Shown here piece by piece: positions 1-10,985 of a stretch of 64,000 nucleotides of DNA (the first letter of the stretch is position 1; each line of letters begins with the position of its first letter). Under the pieces are notes generated by a model, which worked only from the letters and a program-made list of their open reading frames with translations, had not been told where the DNA came from and ran no database searches. Where the stretch lies: the NCBI GenBank assembly GCA_965228625.1, contig OZ245829.1, forward strand, positions 2,914,001 to 2,978,000, in the 5' to 3' direction. The position numbers and the translations under genes are program-made. The DNA comes from UBA2767 sp965228625 (lineage in GTDB: Bacteria; Pseudomonadota; Alphaproteobacteria; Rhizobiales; Methyloligellaceae).

Positions 1-3000
1 CCGCTCAGCCGCCGCGTCCCGGTACTCGAGAACATGGGGTTTTCGGTCATCGACGAGCGGTCCTACCGGGTGAGCCCGACGGACGCCGAGGCACCGCTCT
101 CGCTGCATGACATGGTCCTCGAACATCCCGAAAGCGCCGCCATCGAGCGCGCCGAGTGCGATGCGGATGTGGAGGCCTGCTTTCTCGCCGTGTGGCGTGG
201 CCAGACGGGCTCCGACGGGTTCAACAAGCTTGTCCTCAGTGCCGGCCTGAACTGGCGCGAGGCGGCGGTCGTGCGCGCCTACGGGTCCTATCTTCGCCAG
301 ATCGGCGCGCCGTTCGGCCAGGCCTACCTTGCCGAGACCATGCTCCGCCACGCGGAAGTGACCCGAAATCTGATGGACCTGTTCCGGACACTGTTCGATC
401 CCGCGACCGGAAAGGCGCCCGAGAAACGGCGGGCCGCGGGACGGGCGGTCGTGGAGAAGATCCGCGGCGCGCTGGAACATATCCCGAGCCTCGATGAGGA
501 CCGGATCATCCGCCACTACCTCAACCTCATCCAGACGACGCTGCGCACCAACTTTTATCAGAAGGCGTCCGGCGGCGGGCCCTACGCGGCGATTTCATTC
601 AAGTTCGAGAGCGCGAAAGTGGAGGGCGCCCCCGATCCGAAGCCGTTTGCCGAGATCTTCGTGTTCTCGCCCGAGGTGGAAGGCATTCATCTGCGCGGCG
701 GCCGCATCGCGCGCGGCGGACTGAGATGGTCCGACCGGGCACAGGATTTCCGCACCGAAGTTCTCGGCCTGGCCAAGGCGCAGCAGGTCAAGAACGTGGT
801 GATCGTCCCGACCGGCTCGAAGGGCGGGTTCGTTCCGAAATACCTCGCGCGCGCAAGTGGCCGGGAAGAGTTCATGGAGATCGGCGTGGCCGCCTACCGC
901 GAGTTCATTGTCAATCTGTTGCGGGTGACCGATAACCTGTCCGGCGAGAAGGTCGTTCCGCCGAAGGATACCGTGCGGTTCGACGGCGATGACCCGTATC
1001 TGGTGGTGGCCGCCGACAAGGGCACCGCGACATTCTCAGACTATGCCAACGAGCTTTCGACGGCGCATGGCTTCTGGCTCGGTGACGCGTTCGCGTCGGG
1101 CGGCTCCGCGGGCTACGACCACAAGAAGATGGGCATCACGGCGCGCGGCGGCTGGGAAGCGGTCAAGCGCCACTTCCGGGAGATGGACTGGGACATTCAG
1201 AACCAGCCATTCCGGGCGATCGGCGTCGGCGACATGTCCGGTGACGTGTTCGGCAACGGCATGCTGCTGTCGAAGCAGACGCAGCTCATTGCCGCCTTCG
1301 ACCACCGCGACATCTTCATCGATCCCGACCCGGATCCGGCGGTAAGCTGGAAGGAACGCAAGCGGCTGTTCGGCCTGGGGCGCTCCAGTTGGCAGGATTA
1401 CAATCCCAAGCTGATGAGCAAGGGCGGCGGTGTCTTCAGCCGCATGTCGAAGTCCATCCAGCTCACGTCGCAGATCAAGGCTATAACCGGGCTCGAGGCC
1501 AACAGCGTGACGCCGAACGAGTTGATCCGGGCGCTGCTCAAGTCGCCGTTCGACCTGCTCTGGTTCGGCGGTATCGGAACCTATGTCGGTGGCGCCAACG
1601 AGAGCGCGGACGAAATCGGCGACAGGGCGACCGACGCCATCCGCATCAAGGCGCACCAGCTTATGGTCAAGGTGGTCGGCGAAGGCGCCAATCTGGGCAT
1701 GACGCAGGAGGCGCGGATCGAGTTCGCCCTGCGCGGCGGGCGGGTCAATACCGACGCCATCGACAATTCGGCCGGCGTGAACTCGTCGGACCTTGAGGTC
1801 AACATCAAGATTGCGCTGGGCGCGGCGATGGCGGCGGACAAGATGACCTTGCCGGAGCGAAACAAGATCCTCGTAAAGATGACCGAGGAGGTTGCCGCTG
1901 CCTGCCTGGTGAACAACTACCTGCAGACGCTCGCAATCAGTCTCGGCCAACGGCGCGGCCTTGCCGACCTCGGCTTCCAGCAGCGACTGATGCGCGACCT
2001 GGAGAGCGCGGGCCTGCTCGACCGCGAGATCGAGTTCCTGCCCGAGGACCTGGAAATCGCCGAGCGCCAGCAGGCGGGGCAGGGGCTGACACGCCCCGAG
2101 CTGGCGGTGCTGCTCGCCTATGCGAAGATCGATCTCTACAACGGGCTGGTGGAGTCGAGCGTCCCCGACGATCCGTATTTCAAGCAGGAGCTCGAAGGCT
2201 ATTTCCCGAAGACCCTTCTCGCGGCGTTTCCGGACGAAATCGCCTCGCACCGGCTGCGGCGGGAGATCGTGGCGACGCGGTTGTCGAACGCCATCATCAA
2301 TCGCGGCGGCTCGACCATGTCGCTTCGGCTGAGAGAGGAAACCGGACGCGGTGTCGCCAATGTCGTTCTCGCCTTTACCGCGGCACAGGCCGTGTTCGGG
2401 CTGGAGAACCTGTTTTCGGAGATTGACCGGCTAGACAACAAGATATCCGGCGACTGCCAGCTCGATCTCTATCTGCGGGCACAGGACGTCGTGCGGTCGC
2501 AGTCGGCCTGGTTCCTCCGCCACGCGTCGCTGTCCCAGGGGCTGACCGAGGCGATCAACGTCTATCGCAGCGGCATTGCCGAAATCGCGGGCGCGCTCAA
2601 GTCGATCCTTCCCGAGCCGCAAATGGCCACGCTGAAGGCCGATCAGACCGCGCTGACGGACGCCGGCGTGCCGGCGTCGCTTGCCCGGGCGCTCGCCGAG
2701 ACCCGCGTGCTCAGCGACGGTCCGGATGCCGTCATGGTCGCGCAGGCGCTGGGACGCCCGGTGAGCGAGGTCGCGGCCGTCCTTTTCGATGTCGCCGCCT
2801 ATCTGCGTCTCGACGAGCTCAAGGGCATCGGCGAAAGGCTGTTCGTGACGGACTACTACGACCGGCTGGCGATCAATGCCGCCATGAGCGCCATATCCAA
2901 TGCCCAGCGCGCGGTCCTGCAGGATGTGGTGGGCGCTTCCGAAAACACACCGTCCTTCCAGGCCTGGCGGGAGGAGCATGCGGAGCAGGCCGAGCGGACA

Positions 3001-3096
3001 CGCCGCTCCGTCGACGAGATTCTCGACAGCGGCGATCCGAGCCTGTCACGGCTGATGGTGGCTGTCGGTCACCTGCGCGACCTGTCGCCTTCGTGA
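1..3096 (+). CDS. gdhB: NAD-specific glutamate dehydrogenase, large type (C-terminal part; 5' end outside window)
   Basis: This is the C-terminal roughly 1,030 residues of the large (about 180 kDa, about 1,600 residue) NAD-dependent glutamate dehydrogenase, which oxidatively deaminates L-glutamate to 2-oxoglutarate and ammonia in the cytosol. The frame is open from base 1, so the first ATG in the window (34) is internal and the gene is cut by the window edge. The catalytic dehydrogenase core is present: an RGGLRWSDR block near 715-750, the lysine-containing PTGSKGGFVPK segment near 808-840, and the dinucleotide-binding region with GVGDMSGDVFGNGM near 1219-1262. The long C-terminal helical extension typical of this family follows. 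It ends 15 bp before the next gene. The family assignment is firm; the symbol follows usage in other alphaproteobacteria. Confidence 0.95.
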   Translation, partial: PLSRRVPVLENMGFSVIDERSYRVSPTDAEAPLSLHDMVLEHPESAAIERAECDADVEACFLAVWRGQTGSDGFNKLVLSAGLNWREAAVVRAYGSYLRQIGAPFGQAYLAETMLRHAEVTRNLMDLFRTLFDPATGKAPEKRRAAGRAVVEKIRGALEHIPSLDEDRIIRHYLNLIQTTLRTNFYQKASGGGPYAAISFKFESAKVEGAPDPKPFAEIFVFSPEVEGIHLRGGRIARGGLRWSDRAQDFRTEVLGLAKAQQVKNVVIVPTGSKGGFVPKYLARASGREEFMEIGVAAYREFIVNLLRVTDNLSGEKVVPPKDTVRFDGDDPYLVVAADKGTATFSDYANELSTAHGFWLGDAFASGGSAGYDHKKMGITARGGWEAVKRHFREMDWDIQNQPFRAIGVGDMSGDVFGNGMLLSKQTQLIAAFDHRDIFIDPDPDPAVSWKERKRLFGLGRSSWQDYNPKLMSKGGGVFSRMSKSIQLTSQIKAITGLEANSVTPNELIRALLKSPFDLLWFGGIGTYVGGANESADEIGDRATDAIRIKAHQLMVKVVGEGANLGMTQEARIEFALRGGRVNTDAIDNSAGVNSSDLEVNIKIALGAAMAADKMTLPERNKILVKMTEEVAAACLVNNYLQTLAISLGQRRGLADLGFQQRLMRDLESAGLLDREIEFLPEDLEIAERQQAGQGLTRPELAVLLAYAKIDLYNGLVESSVPDDPYFKQELEGYFPKTLLAAFPDEIASHRLRREIVATRLSNAIINRGGSTMSLRLREETGRGVANVVLAFTAAQAVFGLENLFSEIDRLDNKISGDCQLDLYLRAQDVVRSQSAWFLRHASLSQGLTEAINVYRSGIAEIAGALKSILPEPQMATLKADQTALTDAGVPASLARALAETRVLSDGPDAVMVAQALGRPVSEVAAVLFDVAAYLRLDELKGIGERLFVTDYYDRLAINAAMSAISNAQRAVLQDVVGASENTPSFQAWREEHAEQAERTRRSVDEILDSGDPSLSRLMVAVGHLRDLSPS

Positions 3097-3111
3097 TTTA
3101 GGGTCGCTCCC

Positions 3112-4506
3112 ATGGCAACGAGTGCAACGCGTCGTCGAGAAACCACGTGGACCGGCCTTTTCGGCTGGGTGATGTTCGACTGGGCCACGCAGCCCTTCTA
3201 CACGCTGGTTCTGACGTTCCTGTTCGCGCCGTACTTTGCGGCCACCTTCATCGGTGACGCGACGCGCGGCCAGGAGATCTGGGGGTACACGACCGCGTTT
3301 GCCGGCCTCATTGTCGCGTTCATCAGTCCCGTTCTCGGATCGATCGCCGATGCGGCCGGACGGCGCAAGCCCTGGATCGCCGTGTCGTCGGCCGCGCTGG
3401 TGCTGGGACTGTTCGGGCTCTGGTTCGCCGAGCCCGGCGGCGAGGCGCTTATCCTGGTCCTGCTTGCGGTGGTGGTGGCAACCGTCGCGGTGGAATTCAC
3501 CACGGTCTTCACCAACGCGATGATGCCGTCGCTCGTGCCGCAGGACCAGCTCGGCCGCCTGAGCGGGATCGGATGGGCGATCGGGTATGTAGGCGGCCTC
3601 ATATCGCTCGTCATCACGGCCGGGTTTCTCGTGGCGGACGGGGAAACCGGCAGGACGATGCTCGGCTTTCGTCCCATCATCCCCCTCGACACGCTTTCGC
3701 ATGAAGGTGAGCGCCTCATCGGGCCGTTTTCCGCAGTCTGGTATCTCATCTTCGCCCTGCCGCTGTTTCTGTTCACCCCGGATCGCAAGAACAGACGGCA
3801 TGGAAAAAGCAACCGCGAGGTCGTTCGCGAGGGGCTTGCCGAACTCAAGGAAACCATCGCCAATGTCCGCCAATATGCGAACATCGTCCGGTTTCTCATC
3901 GCGCGGATGTTCTACGCCGACGGCCTCGGCGCAATCTTCGCCTTCGGCGGTATTTATGCGGCCGGGCAGTTCGGCTGGACCGCCACGGAACTCGGTCTGT
4001 TCGGGATCATTCTCACGGTCACCGCCGGGATCGGCGCGGTGATCGGCGGATCGCTGGACGACCGGGTCGGCGCGCGCACGGTGATCATCTGGGGACTGAT
4101 TCTTCTGCTCGTTGGATGCGCAGGTGTGCTGTCGGTCGACAGAACCCACGTCCTTTACGTGATCGAGGTCGCACCACCGAAGCCGGGTGGAGGGATCTTC
4201 TCCGGTCCCGGCGAGATCGTCTACATCCTTTTCGGCTGCGTCATCGGCCTCATGGCCGGACCGATCCAGGCCTCGAGCCGGGCGCTGCTGGCGCGGATTT
4301 CTCCCCCCGAAATGGCAACCAAGTTCTTCGGTTTGTTCGCCTTTTCGGGCAAGATCACGTCCTTCGCGGCGCCGTTTGCCGTCGGGACTGTAACGGGGCT
4401 TGCCGATAGCCAGCGCATCGGCATCGCCGCGCTCACGATCTTTCTGATCGTGGGCCTGATTCTGGTGATGACGGTGCGCGAAGAGCGCGAAACGGTCCGC
4501 ACCTAG
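3112..4506 (+). CDS. MFS transporter, UMF1 (Atg22-like) family
   Basis: A 464-residue polytopic membrane protein starting 15 bp after the glutamate dehydrogenase stop. The opening stretch, with WVMFDWATQPFY directly before the first membrane segment, is characteristic of the UMF1 branch of the major facilitator superfamily, related to fungal Atg22 vacuolar amino acid effluxers. About 11 to 12 hydrophobic segments are visible, with a charged cytosolic loop in the middle (about residues 220-245). It is probably co-transcribed with the dehydrogenase, which makes an amino acid or metabolite efflux role plausible, but the substrate cannot be read from the sequence. It converges on purH with 32 bp between stop codons and no clear terminator hairpin. 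Confidence 0.85.
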   Translation: MATSATRRRETTWTGLFGWVMFDWATQPFYTLVLTFLFAPYFAATFIGDATRGQEIWGYTTAFAGLIVAFISPVLGSIADAAGRRKPWIAVSSAALVLGLFGLWFAEPGGEALILVLLAVVVATVAVEFTTVFTNAMMPSLVPQDQLGRLSGIGWAIGYVGGLISLVITAGFLVADGETGRTMLGFRPIIPLDTLSHEGERLIGPFSAVWYLIFALPLFLFTPDRKNRRHGKSNREVVREGLAELKETIANVRQYANIVRFLIARMFYADGLGAIFAFGGIYAAGQFGWTATELGLFGIILTVTAGIGAVIGGSLDDRVGARTVIIWGLILLLVGCAGVLSVDRTHVLYVIEVAPPKPGGGIFSGPGEIVYILFGCVIGLMAGPIQASSRALLARISPPEMATKFFGLFAFSGKITSFAAPFAVGTVTGLADSQRIGIAALTIFLIVGLILVMTVREERETVRT

Positions 4507-4538
4507 AGTATTCTCAGGCGTGTCCCCTCTATACCGAA

Positions 4539-6131
<1,593 letters not shown>

Positions 6132-6242
6132 GACGGTCCCCTGCCGACCCTTGAGAAGCCGCCCGGTTAGCACGAATGGGCGGGTTGAGAAATACGGCAA
6201 ATGGCGTCAATGCACAGGATGGCAACGCACGGACACTTTTCT

Positions 6243-8045
6243 CTAATTCTCCGGCGGGACATTATCTTCGTTGTCGTCGCCGCCTTCCGGCGCCGGCGCG
6301 TCCTTCGGCTGCTTTAGCCTTTCAAGGGTCCAGTCAACGCTCACCTCGTTCGCATTTCCCATGAACCCGTAGATGACGATCTGCGCGGTGCGTCTCGGGC
6401 CTTTCGGGTCCGCCAGGAATACGCTTTCGTCAAGGGAGAGGATGCCCTGGGGCAGGGAAAGCGCCCAGCCGTCCCCGTCAGGCAGTCTGATGATCGCCGT
6501 TCGCCGGTCCTGCGCGAGTTCCGTGCGCGCCGAGGGGTGCAGGTGAAACCGGACCGCGAACTCGCCATTGTTGTCGCGCGCCGCGCCCTTCAGGCCATAT
6601 GGGGCGATGAGCCGATCGCTGCCGGACAGCACGTTGCCGTTTGCCGCAAGGGTGAGACGCCGAATGTGCGTCAAGCCGTATCGCGTGTCATACCCGTCAT
6701 GGGACGACCGCAACTCCATCTCGCCGTCGTTTTCGATCAACTCGGCCTGAACATTGACCGGACCGGTCAGCGAGGCCTGGCCGTTGTTGCCCACGGACGA
6801 CGCGCCGCCGACGAACTGGGAGGACGAGGTGTCGCAGATGGTGAGCGTGGAATGGGCGGCGGTCGCGCGCGCGACGGTCCGCCACTCCCAGTCCTCCCGC
6901 GCCGTCACTCCGCAATTGACGATCAGCGGGTGGGTCCCGGTATGCATCTCGAACGACAGGCAGCCGGCATGGGCCTCACCGCTCAGCGCGATCGGAGGCG
7001 GACGGCCGACATCCGCGATGACAACGCTCCTGCCCGCCTGAAGCCTGCAGTAGCCCGACTTGTCGGCGTGGTTCACCGGTGCGCCGCGCGTGTCATCGTG
7101 AACGATGAGGGCAGCCAGCGATTCCATGGGCGTCGGACCCATGCCGTTGAACCGCCCGAACCCTTCGCTGCCCAGCCGGAAGAAGCGCAGCATCGGCATC
7201 ATGCGGTCGATTGCGCCCATAAGCTCTTCAGGCGGCTTCTGGTCGCGGGCAATGAAGCACTGGCGCAAGGGCAGAAGATCGAGCAAAAGCTCGATCACGC
7301 TGTTCGGATTACGGTCGATATGGCCGCCGTCAGCCAGCACCTGGCGTTTCAGCTCTTCGGCCAGGACTTTCGGCCGCGCGAACGCCGAGGGTTGCTTTTC
7401 GTCGACGCAGAGCCCCGCGAATGACAAGGCGACAACGGCCGTCAGTCGCGGAAGGCCGTCGGGCGCATCGTTGTAGGATGACCGCAGATACCGGATCTGA
7501 ACGGCAAGGCTGCGCATCACCTTGTCGTAATACGTTCCATCGGCGCCATCGATGAAGAGGCCGGAATGTGACAGCCACGAGACAATGCGGCGCGCATTGA
7601 TGGCCGGCTCCCACGGCAATCCGCCGGGATCGCCGTGCAGCTTCATCCAGTCGCTCACCAATGCGCGCGCGTGCTCGCGGGAGATCTCATCGCCGGCGGC
7701 CGCCAGATGCCGGAGCCAGCCGAACCCATGCAGTTCACGCTCCCAGGCGGCGCTGGGCGGCAGCACGACGAACGGGTTCTCCGTTTCGAGCAACGCGACG
7801 GCGCCCGCCAGTCCGAAATGTCCGTGATAGATCTCGCTGGCGAAGCTTGGATCACCCGTTCGCAGATCCTGCGGCATCAACAGGAGCTGCTCGATGGGCT
7901 CGCCCTTGTAGCGCCAGCGCAGGAGCGGTGACCGCAGGAGCCCCCGCCACGCGGACCGGCTCGCCCGGCCAGCCGCCGTCGTCAGCAGCCTTGTACGGGT
8001 TGAAAGCGCGTCAGCTATCATAGGCGTCAGGTCTCGCTCAATCAC
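6243..8045 (-). CDS. Heparinase II/III family protein
   Basis: A 600-residue protein of the heparinase II/III-like family (alginate-lyase-type N-terminal toroid plus a C-terminal beta-sandwich). The N-terminal half shows the family blocks YHGHFGLAG, LHGFGWLRHL and ARALVSDWM (about residues 95-150). The C-terminal half carries FEMHTGTHPLIVNCG (about 365-380) and the TxRAxxAHSTLTICD segment (about 388-403). No signal peptide is visible, unlike secreted polysaccharide lyases. This copy sits between rsmB and purH, a position shared by many Hyphomicrobiales, and its physiological substrate there is not established. The tail is acidic (EGGDDNEDN). The assignment is to family only; actual lyase activity should not be assumed. 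Confidence 0.88.
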   Translation of the reverse strand: MIERDLTPMIADALSTRTRLLTTAAGRASRSAWRGLLRSPLLRWRYKGEPIEQLLLMPQDLRTGDPSFASEIYHGHFGLAGAVALLETENPFVVLPPSAAWERELHGFGWLRHLAAAGDEISREHARALVSDWMKLHGDPGGLPWEPAINARRIVSWLSHSGLFIDGADGTYYDKVMRSLAVQIRYLRSSYNDAPDGLPRLTAVVALSFAGLCVDEKQPSAFARPKVLAEELKRQVLADGGHIDRNPNSVIELLLDLLPLRQCFIARDQKPPEELMGAIDRMMPMLRFFRLGSEGFGRFNGMGPTPMESLAALIVHDDTRGAPVNHADKSGYCRLQAGRSVVIADVGRPPPIALSGEAHAGCLSFEMHTGTHPLIVNCGVTAREDWEWRTVARATAAHSTLTICDTSSSQFVGGASSVGNNGQASLTGPVNVQAELIENDGEMELRSSHDGYDTRYGLTHIRRLTLAANGNVLSGSDRLIAPYGLKGAARDNNGEFAVRFHLHPSARTELAQDRRTAIIRLPDGDGWALSLPQGILSLDESVFLADPKGPRRTAQIVIYGFMGNANEVSVDWTLERLKQPKDAPAPEGGDDNEDNVPPEN

Positions 8046-8163
8046 GGATGGCCCCGCACCGACGCGAAGCCTGCCACCGACTCACTCCGATAGTCTACAC
8101 ATCATGCCCCACGGGCAATATCTCCGTTCGCCGCGGCCCGCGCGCGAGCGGCCGGTAGCGCCG

Positions 8164-9543
8164 CTAGGGAACTTCGAGCCGCGCCGCGAAAAAGCCGTCC
8201 AATCCGGACGCTGCGTCGCCCTGCACGGGAAGATCGTATGGCAGCGTTCGCAAGTATCCCTCATCGTTCGTCCAGCTCGCCCGCCCGTTGAACGTGCCCG
8301 TCTCGATCGGAGTTGCCCGCACCTTGGGGATATCGGCCAGAAGAGACGCGACCTGCGCTTCACCCTCCTGTTGCTCCAGTGAACAGGTGCAGTAGACGAG
8401 TACGCCGCCCGGACGCAGCAAGGTGATGGCATGGCGCAGGAGCCGCGCCTGAAGCCGTGTCAGCTCTTCCAGGTCGCGGGCGCTCTTCAGCCAGGCAATG
8501 TCAGGGTGCCGCCTGAGCGTGCCGGTTCCCGTGCAGGGCGCATCGAGCAGAACGCCGTCGAACTGACGGGTCCCGCGCCATGCGCCCGCATCCGCGCATA
8601 CGACATCCACCGTGAGCGCAAGGCGCTCCATGTTCTCTCTCAGGCGCGCCAGACGCTTTTCCGACACGTCCACGGCGGTGACGTGCGCACCGGCCGCGGC
8701 AAGCTGTGCGGTCTTGCCGCCCGGCGCCGCGCACAGATCTGCGATATGAAGGCCGCGAACGTCGCCGAACAGCCGGGCCGGAAGCGCGGCGGCGGCATCC
8801 TGAACCCACCAGTCGCCGGCAGCGAACCCGTCGAGTTTCTCAACCGGCCCCGCGTTTGAAACGCGCACGGTTCCTGTCGCAAGCGCGATGCCGCCCAGCC
8901 GTTCGGCCCATGCGTGCGGGTCCTGCTTGACGGAGAGGTCGAGCGCGGCCGGGTGCAGGTGAGCCTCGCCGATGCGCTGCGCGATATCGTCGCCGTACCC
9001 CGCCACCCAGTTCGTCCACAGCCAATCCGGCGTGTTCAGCCGGGCCGCATCCTGCTTCGCAACGAGATCCGGCCCCTGCGCGGCGACCCGGCGCAGGACC
9101 GCGTTGGCAAGCTTGTCGAAATGGCGCGCATTACGGTCCTGCTTGCACTGGGTAACGGCGAGATCGATGGCGGCGTGCGCCGGCGTGTCGAGAAACAGAA
9201 GCTGGCAGGCAGCCGCGCGCAGGATGTCGCGCAGGGGGCCCGAGCGCTTCGGCGGGGCCTTTTCGAGGAACGCGCCCAGTACCGCGTCGATCTGCCCGAG
9301 GCGCCGCAGTGTCGTCGAGGCAATGGCTCGGGCCAGCCCACGGTCGCGTTCCGCCAACCCCGACATTTCTCTCGCGGGCCGTGAGTTTGTCAGCGCCTCG
9401 TCGAGCGGCTGGCGATCGGCGAGCACGGCCCGCAGCAGCCCCACGGCCACGCGCCGCGCCGGCAGGCCGACATTGTAGTCGCGCGTCGCCCGCCGGCTTC
9501 GCGCACCGGCGCTCTTCGGGGGGGACGTGGCCGATCGGGCCAA
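8164..9543 (-). CDS. rsmB: 16S rRNA (cytosine967-C5)-methyltransferase RsmB/Sun family
   Basis: A 459-residue RsmB-type enzyme that methylates C5 of a cytosine in 16S rRNA using S-adenosylmethionine. The N-terminal NusB-like RNA-binding domain is visible (about residues 25-165, with the LLFLDTPAHAAIDLAV segment), followed by the Rossmann-fold methyltransferase. The SAM-binding loop reads LCAAPGGKTAQL (about 267-278). Two conserved cysteines are present: the PC of DAPCTGTGTLRRHP, which aids product release, and the TCS of VYCTCSLEQQEGE, the nucleophile. An arginine/serine-rich N-terminus of about 20 residues makes the exact start less sure. It lies 6 bp from the htpX stop and is probably part of the same transcript. 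Confidence 0.94.
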   Translation of the reverse strand: MARSATSPPKSAGARSRRATRDYNVGLPARRVAVGLLRAVLADRQPLDEALTNSRPAREMSGLAERDRGLARAIASTTLRRLGQIDAVLGAFLEKAPPKRSGPLRDILRAAACQLLFLDTPAHAAIDLAVTQCKQDRNARHFDKLANAVLRRVAAQGPDLVAKQDAARLNTPDWLWTNWVAGYGDDIAQRIGEAHLHPAALDLSVKQDPHAWAERLGGIALATGTVRVSNAGPVEKLDGFAAGDWWVQDAAAALPARLFGDVRGLHIADLCAAPGGKTAQLAAAGAHVTAVDVSEKRLARLRENMERLALTVDVVCADAGAWRGTRQFDGVLLDAPCTGTGTLRRHPDIAWLKSARDLEELTRLQARLLRHAITLLRPGGVLVYCTCSLEQQEGEAQVASLLADIPKVRATPIETGTFNGRASWTNDEGYLRTLPYDLPVQGDAASGLDGFFAARLEVP

Positions 9544-9549
9544 GCGTCG

Positions 9550-10479
9550 CTAGCCCCAGGGTCCGGGCCCGCGGCTGACGGGAACGGAGCTCGAACTGGT
9601 CTGCTGCATGGCCGGCCGCCGCTGTCCGGTGGTCTGGCCCCACTCGCGCGCCAGCTCCTGCAGCCGCGCGATCCGGTTCTCCGTGTTCGGGTGGGTCGAG
9701 AACAGCTTGTCCGCGCGCTCGCCGGACAGGGGGTTGATAATGAACATGTGTGCGGTCGCGGGGTCGCGCTCGGCCGTCATATTGTGAGTCTGCTTCACGC
9801 CGTTCGAGATTTTCTGCAGCGCCGATGCGAGCCAAAGGGGCTGGCGGCAGATCTCGGCACCCAGCTTGTCGGCCTGGTACTCGCGCGAGCGACTGACGGC
9901 CATCTGAACGAGGGCGGCAGCCAGAGGCGCGAGAATCATGACCGCGATCGTGCCGATCAGGCCGATCGGACTGTTGTTGTTCCGGCCGCCGAAGAACAGT
10001 CCGAAATTCGCAAGCATCGAAATCGCACCGGCTATCGTTGCCGTGACGGTCATCGTCAGGGTGTCATAGTTCTTGATATGAGCCAGCTCGTGCGCCATGA
10101 CGCCGGCGAGTTCCTCCTTCGAAAGGGTCCGCATCAGCCCGGTGGTCGCCGCGACGGCGGCGTTATCCGGATTGCGTCCTGTTGCGAACGCATTCGGCTG
10201 GTCGTTCTCCATGATGTACACGCGCGGCATCGGCAGGTCGGCATTGTGCGCAAGCTCGCGCACCATGTTGTAATACTCCGGCGCCGAGCGCTCGTCGACC
10301 TCTCGTGCGCCATACATGCGCAGCACCATCTTGTCGGAGTTCCAGTAAGCGAACACGTTCATCGCCAATGCGATGAGAAACGCGATGAGCATGCCGGATT
10401 GGCCGCCGATCACTGCACCGACGGCCATGAACAGGCCGGTCATTGCGGCCAGTAGGATCGCGGTGCGAAAATAGTTCAT
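9550..10479 (-). CDS. htpX: Membrane zinc metalloprotease HtpX
   Basis: A 309-residue M48B family inner-membrane zinc protease that degrades damaged membrane proteins, in E. coli together with FtsH. Two membrane segments occur at about residues 7-45, then the cytosolic catalytic domain with the zinc-binding HELAH motif at 130-134 and the downstream glutamate ligand in SREYQADKLGAE (about 195-206). Two further hydrophobic segments (about 140-190) follow the active site as in the family. The C-terminal 25 residues are low complexity (Gln/Ser/Gly). It is transcribed towards rsmB, and divergently from the DUF1674 gene. Confidence 0.96.
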   Translation of the reverse strand: MNYFRTAILLAAMTGLFMAVGAVIGGQSGMLIAFLIALAMNVFAYWNSDKMVLRMYGAREVDERSAPEYYNMVRELAHNADLPMPRVYIMENDQPNAFATGRNPDNAAVAATTGLMRTLSKEELAGVMAHELAHIKNYDTLTMTVTATIAGAISMLANFGLFFGGRNNNSPIGLIGTIAVMILAPLAAALVQMAVSRSREYQADKLGAEICRQPLWLASALQKISNGVKQTHNMTAERDPATAHMFIINPLSGERADKLFSTHPNTENRIARLQELAREWGQTTGQRRPAMQQTSSSSVPVSRGPGPWG

Positions 10480-10598
10480 GTATTGCCTCGTTGTTCAAAA
10501 TTGCGCCCGCAGAAGAGCGCGGACGCCGGCGCATTGCGCCGGTTTCCACTATTTTAGATGGTGATTTGAAGCATTTGCTGCAAGATTACGAATTGGCA

Positions 10599-10826
10599 AT
10601 GAAAGCGCCCGAAATGGCCGAAAAGTCGGAAAAAAACGAACCTCAACGCCCCAAGCGCCGCAAGCTCAGTCCGGCGGCAAAACGTGCTCTCGCGGAAGCA
10701 GAAGAACGGCGCAAGGCGAACGCGCAGCGGCCGCAGGACAAAAAGGGCGAGGTCGGCGGCCGCGACGGCCCCGAGCCGACGCGGTACGGAGACTGGGAAA
10801 AGAAGGGGATCGTCTCCGATTTCTGA
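10599..10826 (+). CDS. DUF1674 protein (SdhAF4-like succinate dehydrogenase assembly factor family)
   Basis: A small, highly charged protein of about 75 residues. The conserved C-terminus GGRDGPEPTRYGDWEKKGIVSDF-like block (residues about 53-75; only its character is given here) is the hallmark of DUF1674, the bacterial counterpart of eukaryotic SDHAF4, which binds flavinylated SdhA before complex II assembly. The function is known for the mitochondrial protein and only inferred here. The open frame extends upstream to 10443, but the earlier residues lack family similarity, so I place the start at the ATG at 10599; 10614 is an alternative. It is divergent from htpX, an arrangement common in related genomes. 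Confidence 0.8.
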   Translation: MKAPEMAEKSEKNEPQRPKRRKLSPAAKRALAEAEERRKANAQRPQDKKGEVGGRDGPEPTRYGDWEKKGIVSDF

Positions 10827-10985
10827 TCTCGGCAGCGGTCGAAAGCGGCATTTGCTGCCGGAAACGCGTACGCGCGCGAGAAATTCGCCCGTCACCCGTC
10901 AAATCCTGCCGGCCTGTTATTGACCTCGGCCAGTGACTCACATTTAGTGGTGCAAACGAATCGGGGCCAATGCGGGGGGCAGGGA

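Noticed and set aside
1036..2250. 404-residue minus-strand open frame
   Set aside because: It lies wholly inside the glutamate dehydrogenase gene on the other strand, has no family-like sequence, and long antisense frames are expected in GC-rich codons.
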